A DNA stretch of 27,907 nt from assembly GCA_023229795.1 (NCBI GenBank), contig JALNYP010000052.1:1-27907 (forward strand), given 5' to 3'. Below are positions 17,095 to 25,016 of the stretch, piece after piece. Within the stretch, counting starts at the first letter, position 1; each line of letters begins with the position of its first letter. A model generated the notes under the pieces. That model saw only the letters and a list, made by a program, of their open reading frames with translations. It made no database searches and was not told where the DNA came from. Both the position numbers and the translations under genes were made by a program. The DNA is from Syntrophobacterales bacterium (GTDB lineage Bacteria; Desulfobacterota; Desulfobaccia; Desulfobaccales; 0-14-0-80-60-11).

Positions 17095-18621
17095 TTGGCT
17101 ATCAAAGATTTTGCCGTCAGGGTCGGCCACGAAGAAATCGGCCGCATCTTAAACCTGAAAGAGAACCTGAACCAGAAGGAGCTCTTGCTGAGCTACGCCC
17201 CGCATTACGAGCAGCTCGGCTGGGCCCTGGTAGCGATGAAGGCGCCGGAAGGCACTCCCCTGGATCTGGATCTCAACCGGCCGGCGGAGGACTGGGCCCA
17301 GCAGCTCTCAGACGCGGGCGCGGACCAATTCCAGGTGAATATCGGCATTCGTACGGGCAAGGCCTCCAGGCTGCTCGTCTTGGAAGTCAATAAAGGTGAA
17401 GGAGCTCTCTCCCTGGACCAGTGCGGCGATTGGCGTGCCGACTGCGTCGCCGAAACGGGCGGCTGCCGTGAGCAGCACTACTATTTTCTGCCCCCCGAGG
17501 GGCAAAATCCTCCTTCCTTCTTTCTGGCGCCCCAAGTGCTGATTTATGGCGAAGGCGGCATGGTGCTGACGCCGCCCTCCCTGGAGCCCCAGGCCCGTGA
17601 GCCCTGGCGCTGGCTCCGCCCCCCTTGGGAAAACCCGCCTCAACCTCCCAAACCCGCAGTCTGGCAGTTCCTCAAAGATTATCTCCCCGCGGCCATGGTG
17701 ACGCCCGAGGTCCCCTCCTGGACCGAAATTTACCGGGTGATCGCGTCCCACGGCGCCGTGCTGCAATCCTTGTTAGTGCCCCCCACTTCCCAGGACGACT
17801 ATTATCAGACGATCTTAAAGACCGCCTTGGCGGTCGGCCTCCGGGAATCGTCTGTGCTCTTGGGCCTCCTGTGGCATGCCCCGCATGGGGGGGGCCGCCA
17901 TAATCCCGACAAGTGGGATTATTTCCAGCAACTAGTCACCCAGGCCCGGGCCAAACCCGACGGCTATCCCTGGCTGCCGGCGCTGCCGGCCAGGCTGGAC
18001 GGGTCGGACCCGCACCAGATAGCTCCTGCGCCGGGGAACCCTTCTCCGGCCGCCATGCCGCCGGGCATGGATGCCCTGGACATGCTTGCCGGCGGGGGCC
18101 CTGCCGATCTGGGTCTCCAGGACAAAGACGGGGCCTCGGCCCCACGCTTCGATCAATCGGTTTCGGGGCAATTCTTTCAGTTGCTGGCCGGGCTGGGTGA
18201 AAAGGTCATCATGGAGAGTTGCCGCTATGAAGCGATGCTGGGGGGCTTGAACACCAAGGCCGGCGATATCGGCCGCCTGGTCTCTCAATGGGAACAGTGC
18301 TTTGCCGGCTCGTCCCCCCCCACCGCGGAATCGGAGCCCAAACCCCCGGCCGGTACCGTAGAGTTTGGCTGGGATTCTGTGGTCAATGTCAATGCCTATA
18401 AGAAGCAGCAGGCCACGGAAATCCAGGCGGCGGCGGCTGATTTTCTCACCCGGAACCCCGATCTGGCCGGCGACCGTCACAAAGTTCAGATGGTAATTTT
18501 CTGTCTCAAGAACTATATCACTATCAATCCCGAATATGCCGCGCTGCCGTTCCGGGAAAAGTTGGACCGGGCCGGCGGTATGGCCCGAGGGTTTTTGCAG
18601 ATGAAGGGTACCGCTTCATGA
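17095..18621 (+). CDS. Prim-Pol (bifunctional primase/polymerase)-like protein with degenerate active site
   Basis: The 508-residue product has an N-terminal region (about 35-170) that follows the Prim-Pol pattern: a GW.LV strand, VNIGIRTGKASRLLVLEVN (81-99), then TGGCREQHYYFLPP with His128 and YGEGGMVLTPPS (151-162). Active Prim-Pols usually read LDVD where this protein reads LEVN, so the two metal-binding aspartates are Glu97 and Asn99. The middle (about 190-295) is helical, with NPDKWDYFQQLV. A Pro/Gly-rich linker (about 300-345) leads to a helical C-terminus. The TTG start has GAGG eight bases upstream. It opens a five-gene plus-strand run. The fold call comes from motif order and is moderate. 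A primer-making role is doubtful given the changed residues. Confidence 0.6.
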   Translation: MAIKDFAVRVGHEEIGRILNLKENLNQKELLLSYAPHYEQLGWALVAMKAPEGTPLDLDLNRPAEDWAQQLSDAGADQFQVNIGIRTGKASRLLVLEVNKGEGALSLDQCGDWRADCVAETGGCREQHYYFLPPEGQNPPSFFLAPQVLIYGEGGMVLTPPSLEPQAREPWRWLRPPWENPPQPPKPAVWQFLKDYLPAAMVTPEVPSWTEIYRVIASHGAVLQSLLVPPTSQDDYYQTILKTALAVGLRESSVLLGLLWHAPHGGGRHNPDKWDYFQQLVTQARAKPDGYPWLPALPARLDGSDPHQIAPAPGNPSPAAMPPGMDALDMLAGGGPADLGLQDKDGASAPRFDQSVSGQFFQLLAGLGEKVIMESCRYEAMLGGLNTKAGDIGRLVSQWEQCFAGSSPPTAESEPKPPAGTVEFGWDSVVNVNAYKKQQATEIQAAAADFLTRNPDLAGDRHKVQMVIFCLKNYITINPEYAALPFREKLDRAGGMARGFLQMKGTAS

Positions 18622-18718
18622 GACCCCCACGGCTCGGCGGCGAGCGGGCGGCGCAGGTTCTCCCCCTGCCGGCGCGGTTCTCGGGCCTCAGTTTTCAGCG
18701 GGCGTTAAGGAGCGCGAT

Positions 18719-19324
18719 ATGACTTTAGATCACCTGATGATGCAGGCCGTGGCCCCGCCGCCTCTTTCCCTGGTTTTGGAAATTGACCGTCAGGCGGACG
18801 AGCCTCCTTTCCTGATCCCCGTGACCCTTCAGAACCTGTCCCTGGGAGTAGTTTCCTTAATCGTCGCCAATCCTTGGATCATCCCGGATTGGGCCGTTTA
18901 CCATGGGCAGGATTGCATCCTGCATCTGGAGGGACCGGAAAATGCGAAAATTGACCAGATTCAAGGGAGAATCACCTGGTCCAAGTTCGTCGGCGATAGT
19001 CGGCCGCAATTTTCCCTGGGTTTACTACTGCGGAAGCCTTCGGATGCGACGATCAAGCGGCTGGACGATCTCATCACCCACACCACCAAAGATCTCAAAG
19101 GTCTCTGGGAAAAATACGACCAGGTGAAGGAAGTCCCGGACAATACGCACCTGATACAGCATCTCTACAGAGCCGGGATCGTTTGCTTGGTGGGCGGCGT
19201 CGCGCTCCAGTTGACCGGCCGTCCGCCCTTCATCTCATTCGGATGGGCCCTCTGGGCTCTGGGGAGCCTGGGGGTCGCCGCGAAAATTATGTGGTCCATC
19301 AGACAAAGGCGGGCGGCCTCCTAG
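18719..19324 (+). CDS. Divergent PilZ-like protein with C-terminal membrane hairpin
   Basis: The 201-residue protein has a beta-rich region (about 15-105) with VTLQNLSLG (35-43), IQGRITWSKF (81-90) and FSLGLLL, resembling the PilZ barrel order: an NxS..G-like turn, a V/I-x-W strand, then a hydrophobic Gly strand. The standard c-di-GMP motif (RxxxR and D/NxSxxG) is incomplete, so nucleotide binding is unproven. A helical linker (108-148) leads to two membrane spans (about 151-166 and 171-193) and a basic tail, RQRRAAS. TAAGGAG lies seven bases before the ATG. The MinD-like gene follows 39 bases downstream, so cotranscription is likely. It could be a membrane adaptor for that ATPase. Confidence 0.55.
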   Translation: MTLDHLMMQAVAPPPLSLVLEIDRQADEPPFLIPVTLQNLSLGVVSLIVANPWIIPDWAVYHGQDCILHLEGPENAKIDQIQGRITWSKFVGDSRPQFSLGLLLRKPSDATIKRLDDLITHTTKDLKGLWEKYDQVKEVPDNTHLIQHLYRAGIVCLVGGVALQLTGRPPFISFGWALWALGSLGVAAKIMWSIRQRRAAS

Positions 19325-19363
19325 ATCTGAGGAAAACCCTGAGAATCTTTTGGAGAAAAGGCG

Positions 19364-20371
19364 ATGGCAACTAACTTAGGCAGGATCAAATTGTGGAGTA
19401 TTGGCGGCGGCAAGGGGGGTATTGGCAAGAGCCTCGTTACCCTCGGACTCGGGATTGCCCTGGCCCGCCTGGGGAAGAAGGTCATCTTGATCGACGGCGA
19501 CCTGGGCGGCGCCAACCTGCACACCTTAATGGGGGTGCGCTTTCCCCATGTCACTTTGGAGCATTTCCTGACCAAAAAGGTGAGCCGGCTGGAGGACACC
19601 ATCATTGAAACCTCTGTTGAAGGTATCGGTCTCATCTGCGGCGCCGACGACCTGTTGGGGTCCGCCAACCCCACCTTTTCGCAAAAACTGCGGCTCTTAA
19701 ACCAGATCGAAGAACTGCCGGCCCAATACGTGTTGTTTGATCTGGGGGCTGGCACCTCCTTTAATACCCTGGATTTTTTCAATTATTCCGGTGGTAAAAT
19801 TACCCTGTTCACCTCGCAGGCCACTTCCCTCCAAAATGCCTATGGCTTTATCAAAAGCGCCTTGTACCGCAAGTTGTCCCGGGATTTTGCCAAGGATGAC
19901 GCGGTCCTCCAACTCCTTTACCAGGGAAGCGACACCGGCACCGAGGCCGGCATGCACTCGATCCAGGACTTGGTGAACCGCATCAAGGACCTCAGCGCCG
20001 AACAACATGCCCGGCTGACTCAGGCTTTGCGGGACTTCCATCTCTTTCTGGTCGTTAATATGGTCAAGAGCCATGCCGATCTCAAGTCCCCCGAAATTAT
20101 CCGCTCGGTGTGCCACGATTTTTTGAGTATTGAATCAGACATTTTAGGGCAGGTCGCCTTTGACCCGGGGGTCGAGGCGGCCGTCAGTCAAATGGTGCCT
20201 TTCCCTCTGCACCAGAAGAAGAGCAAAGCCATGGTGGGACTCGATCAGATCGCTCTGAGAGTGGTAAAAGAATCCCGGCTGCCCCGGATGGCTTGGGGCC
20301 GGGCCGCGGAGACTCCAGAAGAAGAAGATTTGCCGTTGAATACCATCATTACCCATCCCTCCAGTTCGTGA
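19364..20371 (+). CDS. MinD/FlhG/ParA-like P-loop ATPase
   Basis: The 335-residue protein has the deviant Walker A box KGGIGKS (17-23), the switch region LIDGDLGGANLHTLMGV (42-58) and a Walker B-like VLFDLGAGTS (123-132). The GGANLH variant is common in the FlhG/YlxH side of the MinD superfamily, which positions flagella, pili or other polar machinery. A FTSQATSLQNAYGFIK segment (about 151-166) matches the family. The C-terminus lacks an obvious amphipathic membrane-targeting helix and ends in an acidic, flexible stretch (EEEDLP). It lies between a PilZ-like membrane protein and a Flp prepilin gene. No flagellar gene is near, so control of pilus or envelope localisation is the better guess. 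Confidence 0.85.
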   Translation: MATNLGRIKLWSIGGGKGGIGKSLVTLGLGIALARLGKKVILIDGDLGGANLHTLMGVRFPHVTLEHFLTKKVSRLEDTIIETSVEGIGLICGADDLLGSANPTFSQKLRLLNQIEELPAQYVLFDLGAGTSFNTLDFFNYSGGKITLFTSQATSLQNAYGFIKSALYRKLSRDFAKDDAVLQLLYQGSDTGTEAGMHSIQDLVNRIKDLSAEQHARLTQALRDFHLFLVVNMVKSHADLKSPEIIRSVCHDFLSIESDILGQVAFDPGVEAAVSQMVPFPLHQKKSKAMVGLDQIALRVVKESRLPRMAWGRAAETPEEEDLPLNTIITHPSSS

Positions 20372-20486
20372 ATCCGCCGATCTGGAGGCCTTGGAAAGGT
20401 TGAGTAGAATTATGACGATTGTGTCCGGAGTCGAGCCCCAGCCGCCACCGCCGAGTAGGGAGAAGCCGTGCTCCGAGGAGAGCATC

Positions 20487-20651
20487 ATGCATCGGTTTAT
20501 CGCCTTCTACTATGACGAGTCAGGCGCTCCCGCCGTGGAGTACGCCTTTCTCTTGGCGCTCATTGCCATCGCCATAGCCTCAGCTCTCAAGTCCTTCGGC
20601 ATCGCCGTCAAGGGCCTGTTTGACACTGCGGGCAGTTCGTGGGCGTCATAG
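20487..20651 (+). CDS. flp: Flp-family type IVb prepilin
   Basis: The 54-residue protein is the size of a Flp prepilin. After a short leader (MHRFIAFYYDESG) comes the prepilin-peptidase pattern G-APAV-EY, giving predicted cleavage after Gly13, and then a hydrophobic helix (about residues 17-40, LLALIAIAIASALKSFG) that would form the pilus core. I chose ATG 20487 because CGAGGAG lies six bases upstream. A longer frame opening with a TTG near 20391 adds an unlikely Pro-rich extension. Flp pilins are normally built by Tad proteins (TadA, B, C, RcpA, prepilin peptidase TadV). None is in the window, though the neighbours include a MinD-like ATPase, as in Tad loci where TadZ is MinD-like. Confidence 0.88.
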   Translation: MHRFIAFYYDESGAPAVEYAFLLALIAIAIASALKSFGIAVKGLFDTAGSSWAS

Positions 20652-20726
20652 CCTTGAGATAGCCCGAGCGGCTTGGCGCGATACGCATCTCCTCCCGGTT
20701 CAACGCGGGCTGATTTCGGGGACAGG

Positions 20727-20744
20727 GGCCGGCTCCTGCCGGCC
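20727..20744 (+). terminator. Strong stem-loop between flp and the AAA ATPase gene
   Basis: GGCCGGC (20727-20733) pairs perfectly with GCCGGCC (20738-20744) over a four-base loop, TCCT. It lies 76 bases after the flp stop. No T-run follows, so it may be an imperfect terminator, or an mRNA-stabilising stem that lets the pilin message accumulate above the ATPase message. Confidence 0.45.
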
Positions 20745-20817
20745 GCTGCCCACGCCAGGGTACCGGCGGCCCGCCCCTCTTGGCGCCTTGGTAGGAAATT
20801 CGCGAGGTCTGACCTAG

Positions 20818-22284
20818 ATGAATCTGGCCCAACGTCTTCTGAAAGCCGGCGTCCTGACGTCCGAAGCCCTGGCCCCGGCGCTCTATCGGCAAAAAAAATA
20901 CCGCGGCTATTTGGCCAAACACCTTCTGGACCTGGAATTAGTGGAACCCGAGGTCCTGGCCGATTTTGTCCACGAATACCCCCCCCTGCCCCAGACTTTT
21001 GAAGATCTCGGCTTACCCAAAAGCCTCCTGACTCAACTGGTGCTCAAGCATACCCTCTTCCTGGATTCCGTTTCCCCTCAGGAAATGTCTCAGAGTTTGA
21101 AAATTTCCCGCCCCTTGGTGGAAGAGATCTTTGAGCACCTAAAAATCCAGGGATATGTGCGGGTCAAGGCCCGGGATAGCCTGAGCCCGAAAAACCAGAT
21201 GTCCCTCGATCTGCGCTACGCCTTGACCGACGCCGGCAAACTCCACGCCGAACAGTGCCTGGAGTCCAACCGCTATGTGGGCCCGGCTCCGGTGCCCCTG
21301 GAGGATTACTGGGATTGGGTGGAAGCCCAATCCATCAATCAGGTCAAAGTCGAAAAAGGACACCTCAAAGAGGTGTTCGCCGATTATGTCGTGCCGGATC
21401 ATTTTATCGCCAAACTCGGTCCGGCCATCAATAGCGGCCGCTCCATCTTTCTCTTCGGTCCCTCCGGCAATGGCAAAACCGTGATCGCCACCGCCATCGG
21501 CCAGGCCTATCGGGATGCGGTCTATATCCCCTACGCCCTTTTTGTCTATGGCCAGGTCATCCGCCTCTATGATGAAGTCAATCACCAGCCGGTGCCCCTA
21601 ACCCCGGATATGCCGCACCATGATAAGCGCTGGGTCTTATGCCGCCGCCCCATTGTCATCGCCGGCGGCGAAATGACCGAAGATGCCCTGGAATTGAGAT
21701 TCAACCCCCACTTGAAATTTTATGAGGCGCCTCACCAGTTGCGGGCCAATAACGGCGTGTTTATCATCGACGATTTCGGGCGCCAGAAGATTACCCCCCG
21801 CCAATTGCTCAACCGCTGGATTTATCCCCTGGAATCCCGCCAGGATTTCTGTTGCCTCCACACCGGCCAGCAGTTCGGCGTGCCCTTCGACCAGCTCATC
21901 ATCTTTTCCACCAACTTAAATCCCTACAGCCTGGCGGATGAGGCCTTCCTCCGGCGTATCCGGCACAAGATCTTCATGGGCTATGTCTCCCCCGAACAGT
22001 ATCTGGAGATCTTCCGCCGGGTGTGCGCCGAATTCCGGATTGACTTCGCCCCGGAGGTCATAAGGGACATGATGGCCCGGTATTACGTCATCTCCTCCCG
22101 GCCCTTCTGCGCCTGCCACCCCCGGGATCTGGTCGAAAATCTGGTGGATCGGGCCCGGTTTCTGGAGCAGACCCCCCAACTGACCTCCCAGGAACTGGAC
22201 TACGTCTGCCAGACCTACTTCGTCAAACCCATGGGCCTCACCGACTACGACGCCATCGGCGATGAAGCCAAGGCCATCGTCTGA
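20818..22284 (+). CDS. AAA family ATPase with N-terminal helical and winged-helix regions
   Basis: The 488-residue protein starts with a helical module (1-60, KAGVLTSEALAPALYRQ) that resembles half of the MshEN/GSPII_E N-terminal fold found in pilus and secretion ATPases. Residues about 88-160 read as a winged helix (SRPLVEEIFEHLKIQGYVRV, then YALTDAGKLHAEQ), followed by RYVGPAPVPLEDYW, which I know from a family of ATPases in Deltaproteobacteria and Acidobacteria. The AAA core has Walker A GPSGNGKT (214-221) and Walker B IIDDFG with Asp318/319, and a small domain with arginine-rich RRIRHKIFMG. Sixteen bases precede the ATG after GCGAGG. The role is unknown. It could regulate or remodel the product of the flp-linked genes. 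Confidence 0.75.
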   Translation: MNLAQRLLKAGVLTSEALAPALYRQKKYRGYLAKHLLDLELVEPEVLADFVHEYPPLPQTFEDLGLPKSLLTQLVLKHTLFLDSVSPQEMSQSLKISRPLVEEIFEHLKIQGYVRVKARDSLSPKNQMSLDLRYALTDAGKLHAEQCLESNRYVGPAPVPLEDYWDWVEAQSINQVKVEKGHLKEVFADYVVPDHFIAKLGPAINSGRSIFLFGPSGNGKTVIATAIGQAYRDAVYIPYALFVYGQVIRLYDEVNHQPVPLTPDMPHHDKRWVLCRRPIVIAGGEMTEDALELRFNPHLKFYEAPHQLRANNGVFIIDDFGRQKITPRQLLNRWIYPLESRQDFCCLHTGQQFGVPFDQLIIFSTNLNPYSLADEAFLRRIRHKIFMGYVSPEQYLEIFRRVCAEFRIDFAPEVIRDMMARYYVISSRPFCACHPRDLVENLVDRARFLEQTPQLTSQELDYVCQTYFVKPMGLTDYDAIGDEAKAIV

Positions 22285-22369
22285 ACCGCCCTAATCCGTT
22301 TAAAAATCTTGGGTGAGTAAAGGTTTGTCTGGAGGGGCGCACCATGCCTGAGGAAAGAGGACGGGGGCT

Positions 22370-22708
22370 TTAAGGTTTGACTGCGGCTTCGATGAGATCG
22401 AGCCAATCTTGCAGCCCGAGCCCCGAGGTGAATTCATCGTCGGGTCCCGGCGGTGGGCTGCTTTCGTCTACCACAGTCTCCTCTGTCACCAGGCAGACGG
22501 GCCAGCCCGGGCGGCCCGGGGGCAGGTGGCATTGCGCCACCCGCCGGTACACCGCGCAGGCCTGGTCATCGCACCGCACCTGGTATTGCTCTCCTCCCTG
22601 AGTCAGGGTCAGCGTCTGCCACAGGAGGCCCAGTTCCCGGAACCGGGCCTGAATCCGCTTTAAAAGCTCGGCCGGAGAGAGGTCAGTGACAGGGTCCGCA
22701 GTCGCCAC
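22370..22708 (-). CDS. Small acidic protein of unknown function
   Basis: The 112-residue product begins at a GTG five bases after the pfkB-family stop, so translation is probably coupled. It has an N-terminal amphipathic helix (SPAELLKRIQARFREL, residues 11-26), a Cys-containing middle (RCDDQACAVYRR, then QCHLP), a Pro/acidic linker and a C-terminal helix, LQDWLDLIEAAVKP. Four cysteines (C46, C51, C60, C72) might bind a metal. I do not recognise the family. No clear ribosome site precedes the GTG, which fits coupling to the kinase gene. Coding is likely but not certain. Confidence 0.55.
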   Translation of the reverse strand: MATADPVTDLSPAELLKRIQARFRELGLLWQTLTLTQGGEQYQVRCDDQACAVYRRVAQCHLPPGRPGWPVCLVTEETVVDESSPPPGPDDEFTSGLGLQDWLDLIEAAVKP

Positions 22709-22713
22709 GGAGT

Positions 22714-23664
22714 TTACCGATTCGCGGCCGCCGGCGCCGCCCCGAAATTCTCGCCATAACGCTGCCAGAACTCCGGGACCTCAAGGCGGTGTTCCTGAGT
22801 GCCTTGCTGCTCCACCGAAAAGCTGGCCAGCACCGCGCCCATGCGGGCCGCCTCCAGCCAGTCCAGTCCCAGGGCCAGGCCCTTGAGCAGGCCGGCCCGA
22901 TAAGCGTCGCCCGCTCCGGTGGGGTCCAGCACCCGCCCGGCCGGCACCGCCGGAATCTCGACCATCCCCTGACTGGTCCGGATCACTGAGCCCTGCTCCC
23001 CCCGGGTGGTTATGAGGGTGGGGGTCAGGGCCAGAACCCCGGCTTCATCAAGGCCGGTCTTTTGGCGAAACATCTCCAACTCATAGTCATTCACGATGAG
23101 GGCCAGGGCGCGGTAAGCCATCTCTTTCAGGTCGTCTCCGTCCCAAGCCGGGATGCTCTGCCCCGGATCGAAGATGTACCGCACCCCCCGGTACTTATAC
23201 GCCCGGGTATAGATGCGCATGTCCTCCAGACTCCCCGGCGCCACAATGGCCAGAGCCGCGGCCGGGTCCAGGTCGTCGAACCGGTAATCCGACGTGTGCT
23301 TCATGGCCCCGGGATTGAACCCGGTGATCTGGTTGTCGGATAAATCCGTGGTGATGTAAGCCCCTGCAGTGAATTCCTGGGGGATTTCCTTGATGCCGTT
23401 AAGCGGCAGCCCGAGGCCTTCCAGCCATTCCCGATAGGGGCCGAAATCCCGCCCCGCGGTGGCCAGGATAACCGGCCGCTCCTCCAACAACGCCAGATTA
23501 TAAGCAATGTTGCCCGCGGTGCCGCCGAAGCGCTCGGTCAAGCCGTTGACCATGAAACAGACGTTGAGGATGTGAATCTTCTCGGGCAGGATATGGTCCG
23601 CAAACCGCCCGGGAAAATCCATGATGCGATCATACGCCAACGACCCGGAAACAAAAATGCGCAT
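22714..23664 (-). CDS. PfkB (ribokinase) family carbohydrate or nucleoside kinase
   Basis: This 316-residue kinase has the N-terminal RFGGTAGNIAYNLALL glycine pair and the C-terminal PfkB signature DPTGAGDAYRAGLLKGL (about 247-263), with the catalytic base Asp253. The layout near ITGFNPGAMKHTSDYRFDDL resembles the adenosine-kinase-like subgroup, so the substrate could be adenosine or a sugar. The product is a phosphorylated nucleoside or sugar. ATG 23664 follows GGAGG six bases upstream. A small protein gene follows by five bases, and folC lies upstream at 51 bases on the same strand, so a shared transcript is possible. Family is clear, substrate is not. Confidence 0.9.
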   Translation of the reverse strand: MRIFVSGSLAYDRIMDFPGRFADHILPEKIHILNVCFMVNGLTERFGGTAGNIAYNLALLEERPVILATAGRDFGPYREWLEGLGLPLNGIKEIPQEFTAGAYITTDLSDNQITGFNPGAMKHTSDYRFDDLDPAAALAIVAPGSLEDMRIYTRAYKYRGVRYIFDPGQSIPAWDGDDLKEMAYRALALIVNDYELEMFRQKTGLDEAGVLALTPTLITTRGEQGSVIRTSQGMVEIPAVPAGRVLDPTGAGDAYRAGLLKGLALGLDWLEAARMGAVLASFSVEQQGTQEHRLEVPEFWQRYGENFGAAPAAANR

Positions 23665-23715
23665 TGAACCTCCAACATTCTGGTGCTTAGGTCGGACAGA
23701 AAATCCCCAGACTGC

Positions 23716-25005
23716 CTACCGCTTGCCGCTTACTCCCTCAAAATACTCTTTCGCCTCCCCCACGGTGTACAGGGAGCCGGTGACCACGATGCGGTCCTCG
23801 GGTCCGGCCAGGGATTGGGCCTGGCGGACGGCCGCGGCGACCCGGGGGACCTGCATGATTTCCAGGCCGTAAGGTTGGGCCCGTTTGGCCAAATCCCGGG
23901 TGGTGGCGGCCCGGAAGTATTGCGGTTGGGTAAAGATGACCGTTTGGGCCAGGGGCAGGAGCCGGGCCAGGATGGTATCCACGTCTTTATCGGCCATAAC
24001 TCCCATCACCAGAATGAGGCGGCCGTTGCCCCGGGCGCGTTTCAGATTCTGGCTCAAAGTGAGGGCGGCTGCGGGGTTATGGGCCCCGTCCAGCAGGATC
24101 CGGGCGTCTTGGGCGAGTTGTTCCAGACGGCCCGGCCAGCGGGTGGCGTTCAGGCCCTCCCGGATGGCCGCTTCGGGCAGAGTCAGATCGCTGCGGCCCA
24201 ACAGTTCCGTCACTGCCAGGGCCAGCGCGGCATTGCCGTATTGGTGCCGGCCTTTCAGGCTGAGGCTCAACCCGGAGTACTGGTGCGAAAGACCCGAGTA
24301 ATCAAAGGATCCCCCGGATTTCCCCCTGGTTTTAAAGTCAACGCCGCCCAGGTAAAGGGGGGCTCCCACCTCCCCGCAGCGACGGCGGAACAGGTCCAGC
24401 ACCTGTTTCTGCCGGGCCAGGGTGACCAGCGGCGCCCCGGGCTTGATGACCCCGGCTTTTTCCCCGGCAATCGCCAGCAAGCCTGCCCCCAGGTGTTCCT
24501 GGTGGTCCCGGGTGATGTTGGTGATCACCGCCGCCAGCGGCTGCACGATATTGGTGGCGTCCAGCCGGCCTCCCATGCCGGTCTCCAGGATAATGGGGTC
24601 GGCCCCTTCCTGGAGGAAATAGAGAAAGGCCATGGCCGTGGCGAACTCAAAAAAGGTCGGGGGTTCGGCGTCGTCCACCGCGGCCCGCACCTCGTTGATC
24701 AGCGCCAGCAGGCGCGTCTCTGTCACCTCCTGATCCTTAAAACGAAAACGCTCCGTGAAGCTCACCAGGTGGGGAGAGGTAAACAGGCCCGCAGGATAAC
24801 CGGCCCGGGTCAAGATGGCGCTGAGCATGGCCGCCACTGACCCTTTGCCGTTGGTGCCGGCGATGTGGATGTAGCGGCCCTTCTGGTAGTCCAGTTGCAG
24901 CCGGGCCAGCAGGCTCAGGGTCGAAGACAGGCCGAACTTGATCCCGAACTTCTGTAAATCAAAGACCCAGGCCGTAGCCTGGGCCAAATCGCCAAAGGCC
25001 GTCAT
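23716..25005 (-). CDS. folC: Bifunctional folylpolyglutamate synthase / dihydrofolate synthase
   Basis: This 429-residue Mur-ligase relative adds L-glutamate to dihydropteroate and to folates. It shows the P-loop IHIAGTNGKGSVAAMLSAIL with GTNGKGS at 50-56, FTSPHLVSFTERFRF, LETGMGGRLDATN and AVITNITRDHQEHLG, then a C-terminal ligase domain with LLDGAHNPAAALT. The start ATG at 25005 is favoured because AGGGGAG lies just upstream. A TTG five codons earlier (25020) would overlap the stop of the preceding gene (TTGA). It is tightly linked to the BamE-like gene upstream. The single-gene bifunctional form is usual where no separate folP-linked synthase is present. Confidence 0.95.
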   Translation of the reverse strand: MTAFGDLAQATAWVFDLQKFGIKFGLSSTLSLLARLQLDYQKGRYIHIAGTNGKGSVAAMLSAILTRAGYPAGLFTSPHLVSFTERFRFKDQEVTETRLLALINEVRAAVDDAEPPTFFEFATAMAFLYFLQEGADPIILETGMGGRLDATNIVQPLAAVITNITRDHQEHLGAGLLAIAGEKAGVIKPGAPLVTLARQKQVLDLFRRRCGEVGAPLYLGGVDFKTRGKSGGSFDYSGLSHQYSGLSLSLKGRHQYGNAALALAVTELLGRSDLTLPEAAIREGLNATRWPGRLEQLAQDARILLDGAHNPAAALTLSQNLKRARGNGRLILVMGVMADKDVDTILARLLPLAQTVIFTQPQYFRAATTRDLAKRAQPYGLEIMQVPRVAAAVRQAQSLAGPEDRIVVTGSLYTVGEAKEYFEGVSGKR

Positions 25006-25016
25006 GCGGGCTCCCC

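Noticed and set aside
16705..17130. Minus-strand open frame of 141 codons across the leader region
   Set aside because: It crosses both strong stem-loops and overlaps the start of the Prim-Pol-like gene, lacks a clear ribosome site and reads like translated non-coding sequence. No family pattern was seen.
20391..20486. N-terminal extension of the Flp prepilin
   Set aside because: It begins with TTG and has a Pro-rich stretch (QPPPPS) unlike Flp leaders. The inner ATG with CGAGGAG gives the normal prepilin length.
22285..22369. Terminator between the convergent AAA ATPase and small acidic protein genes
   Set aside because: I could find only short, imperfect G/C stems and no T-run, so no terminator is called.
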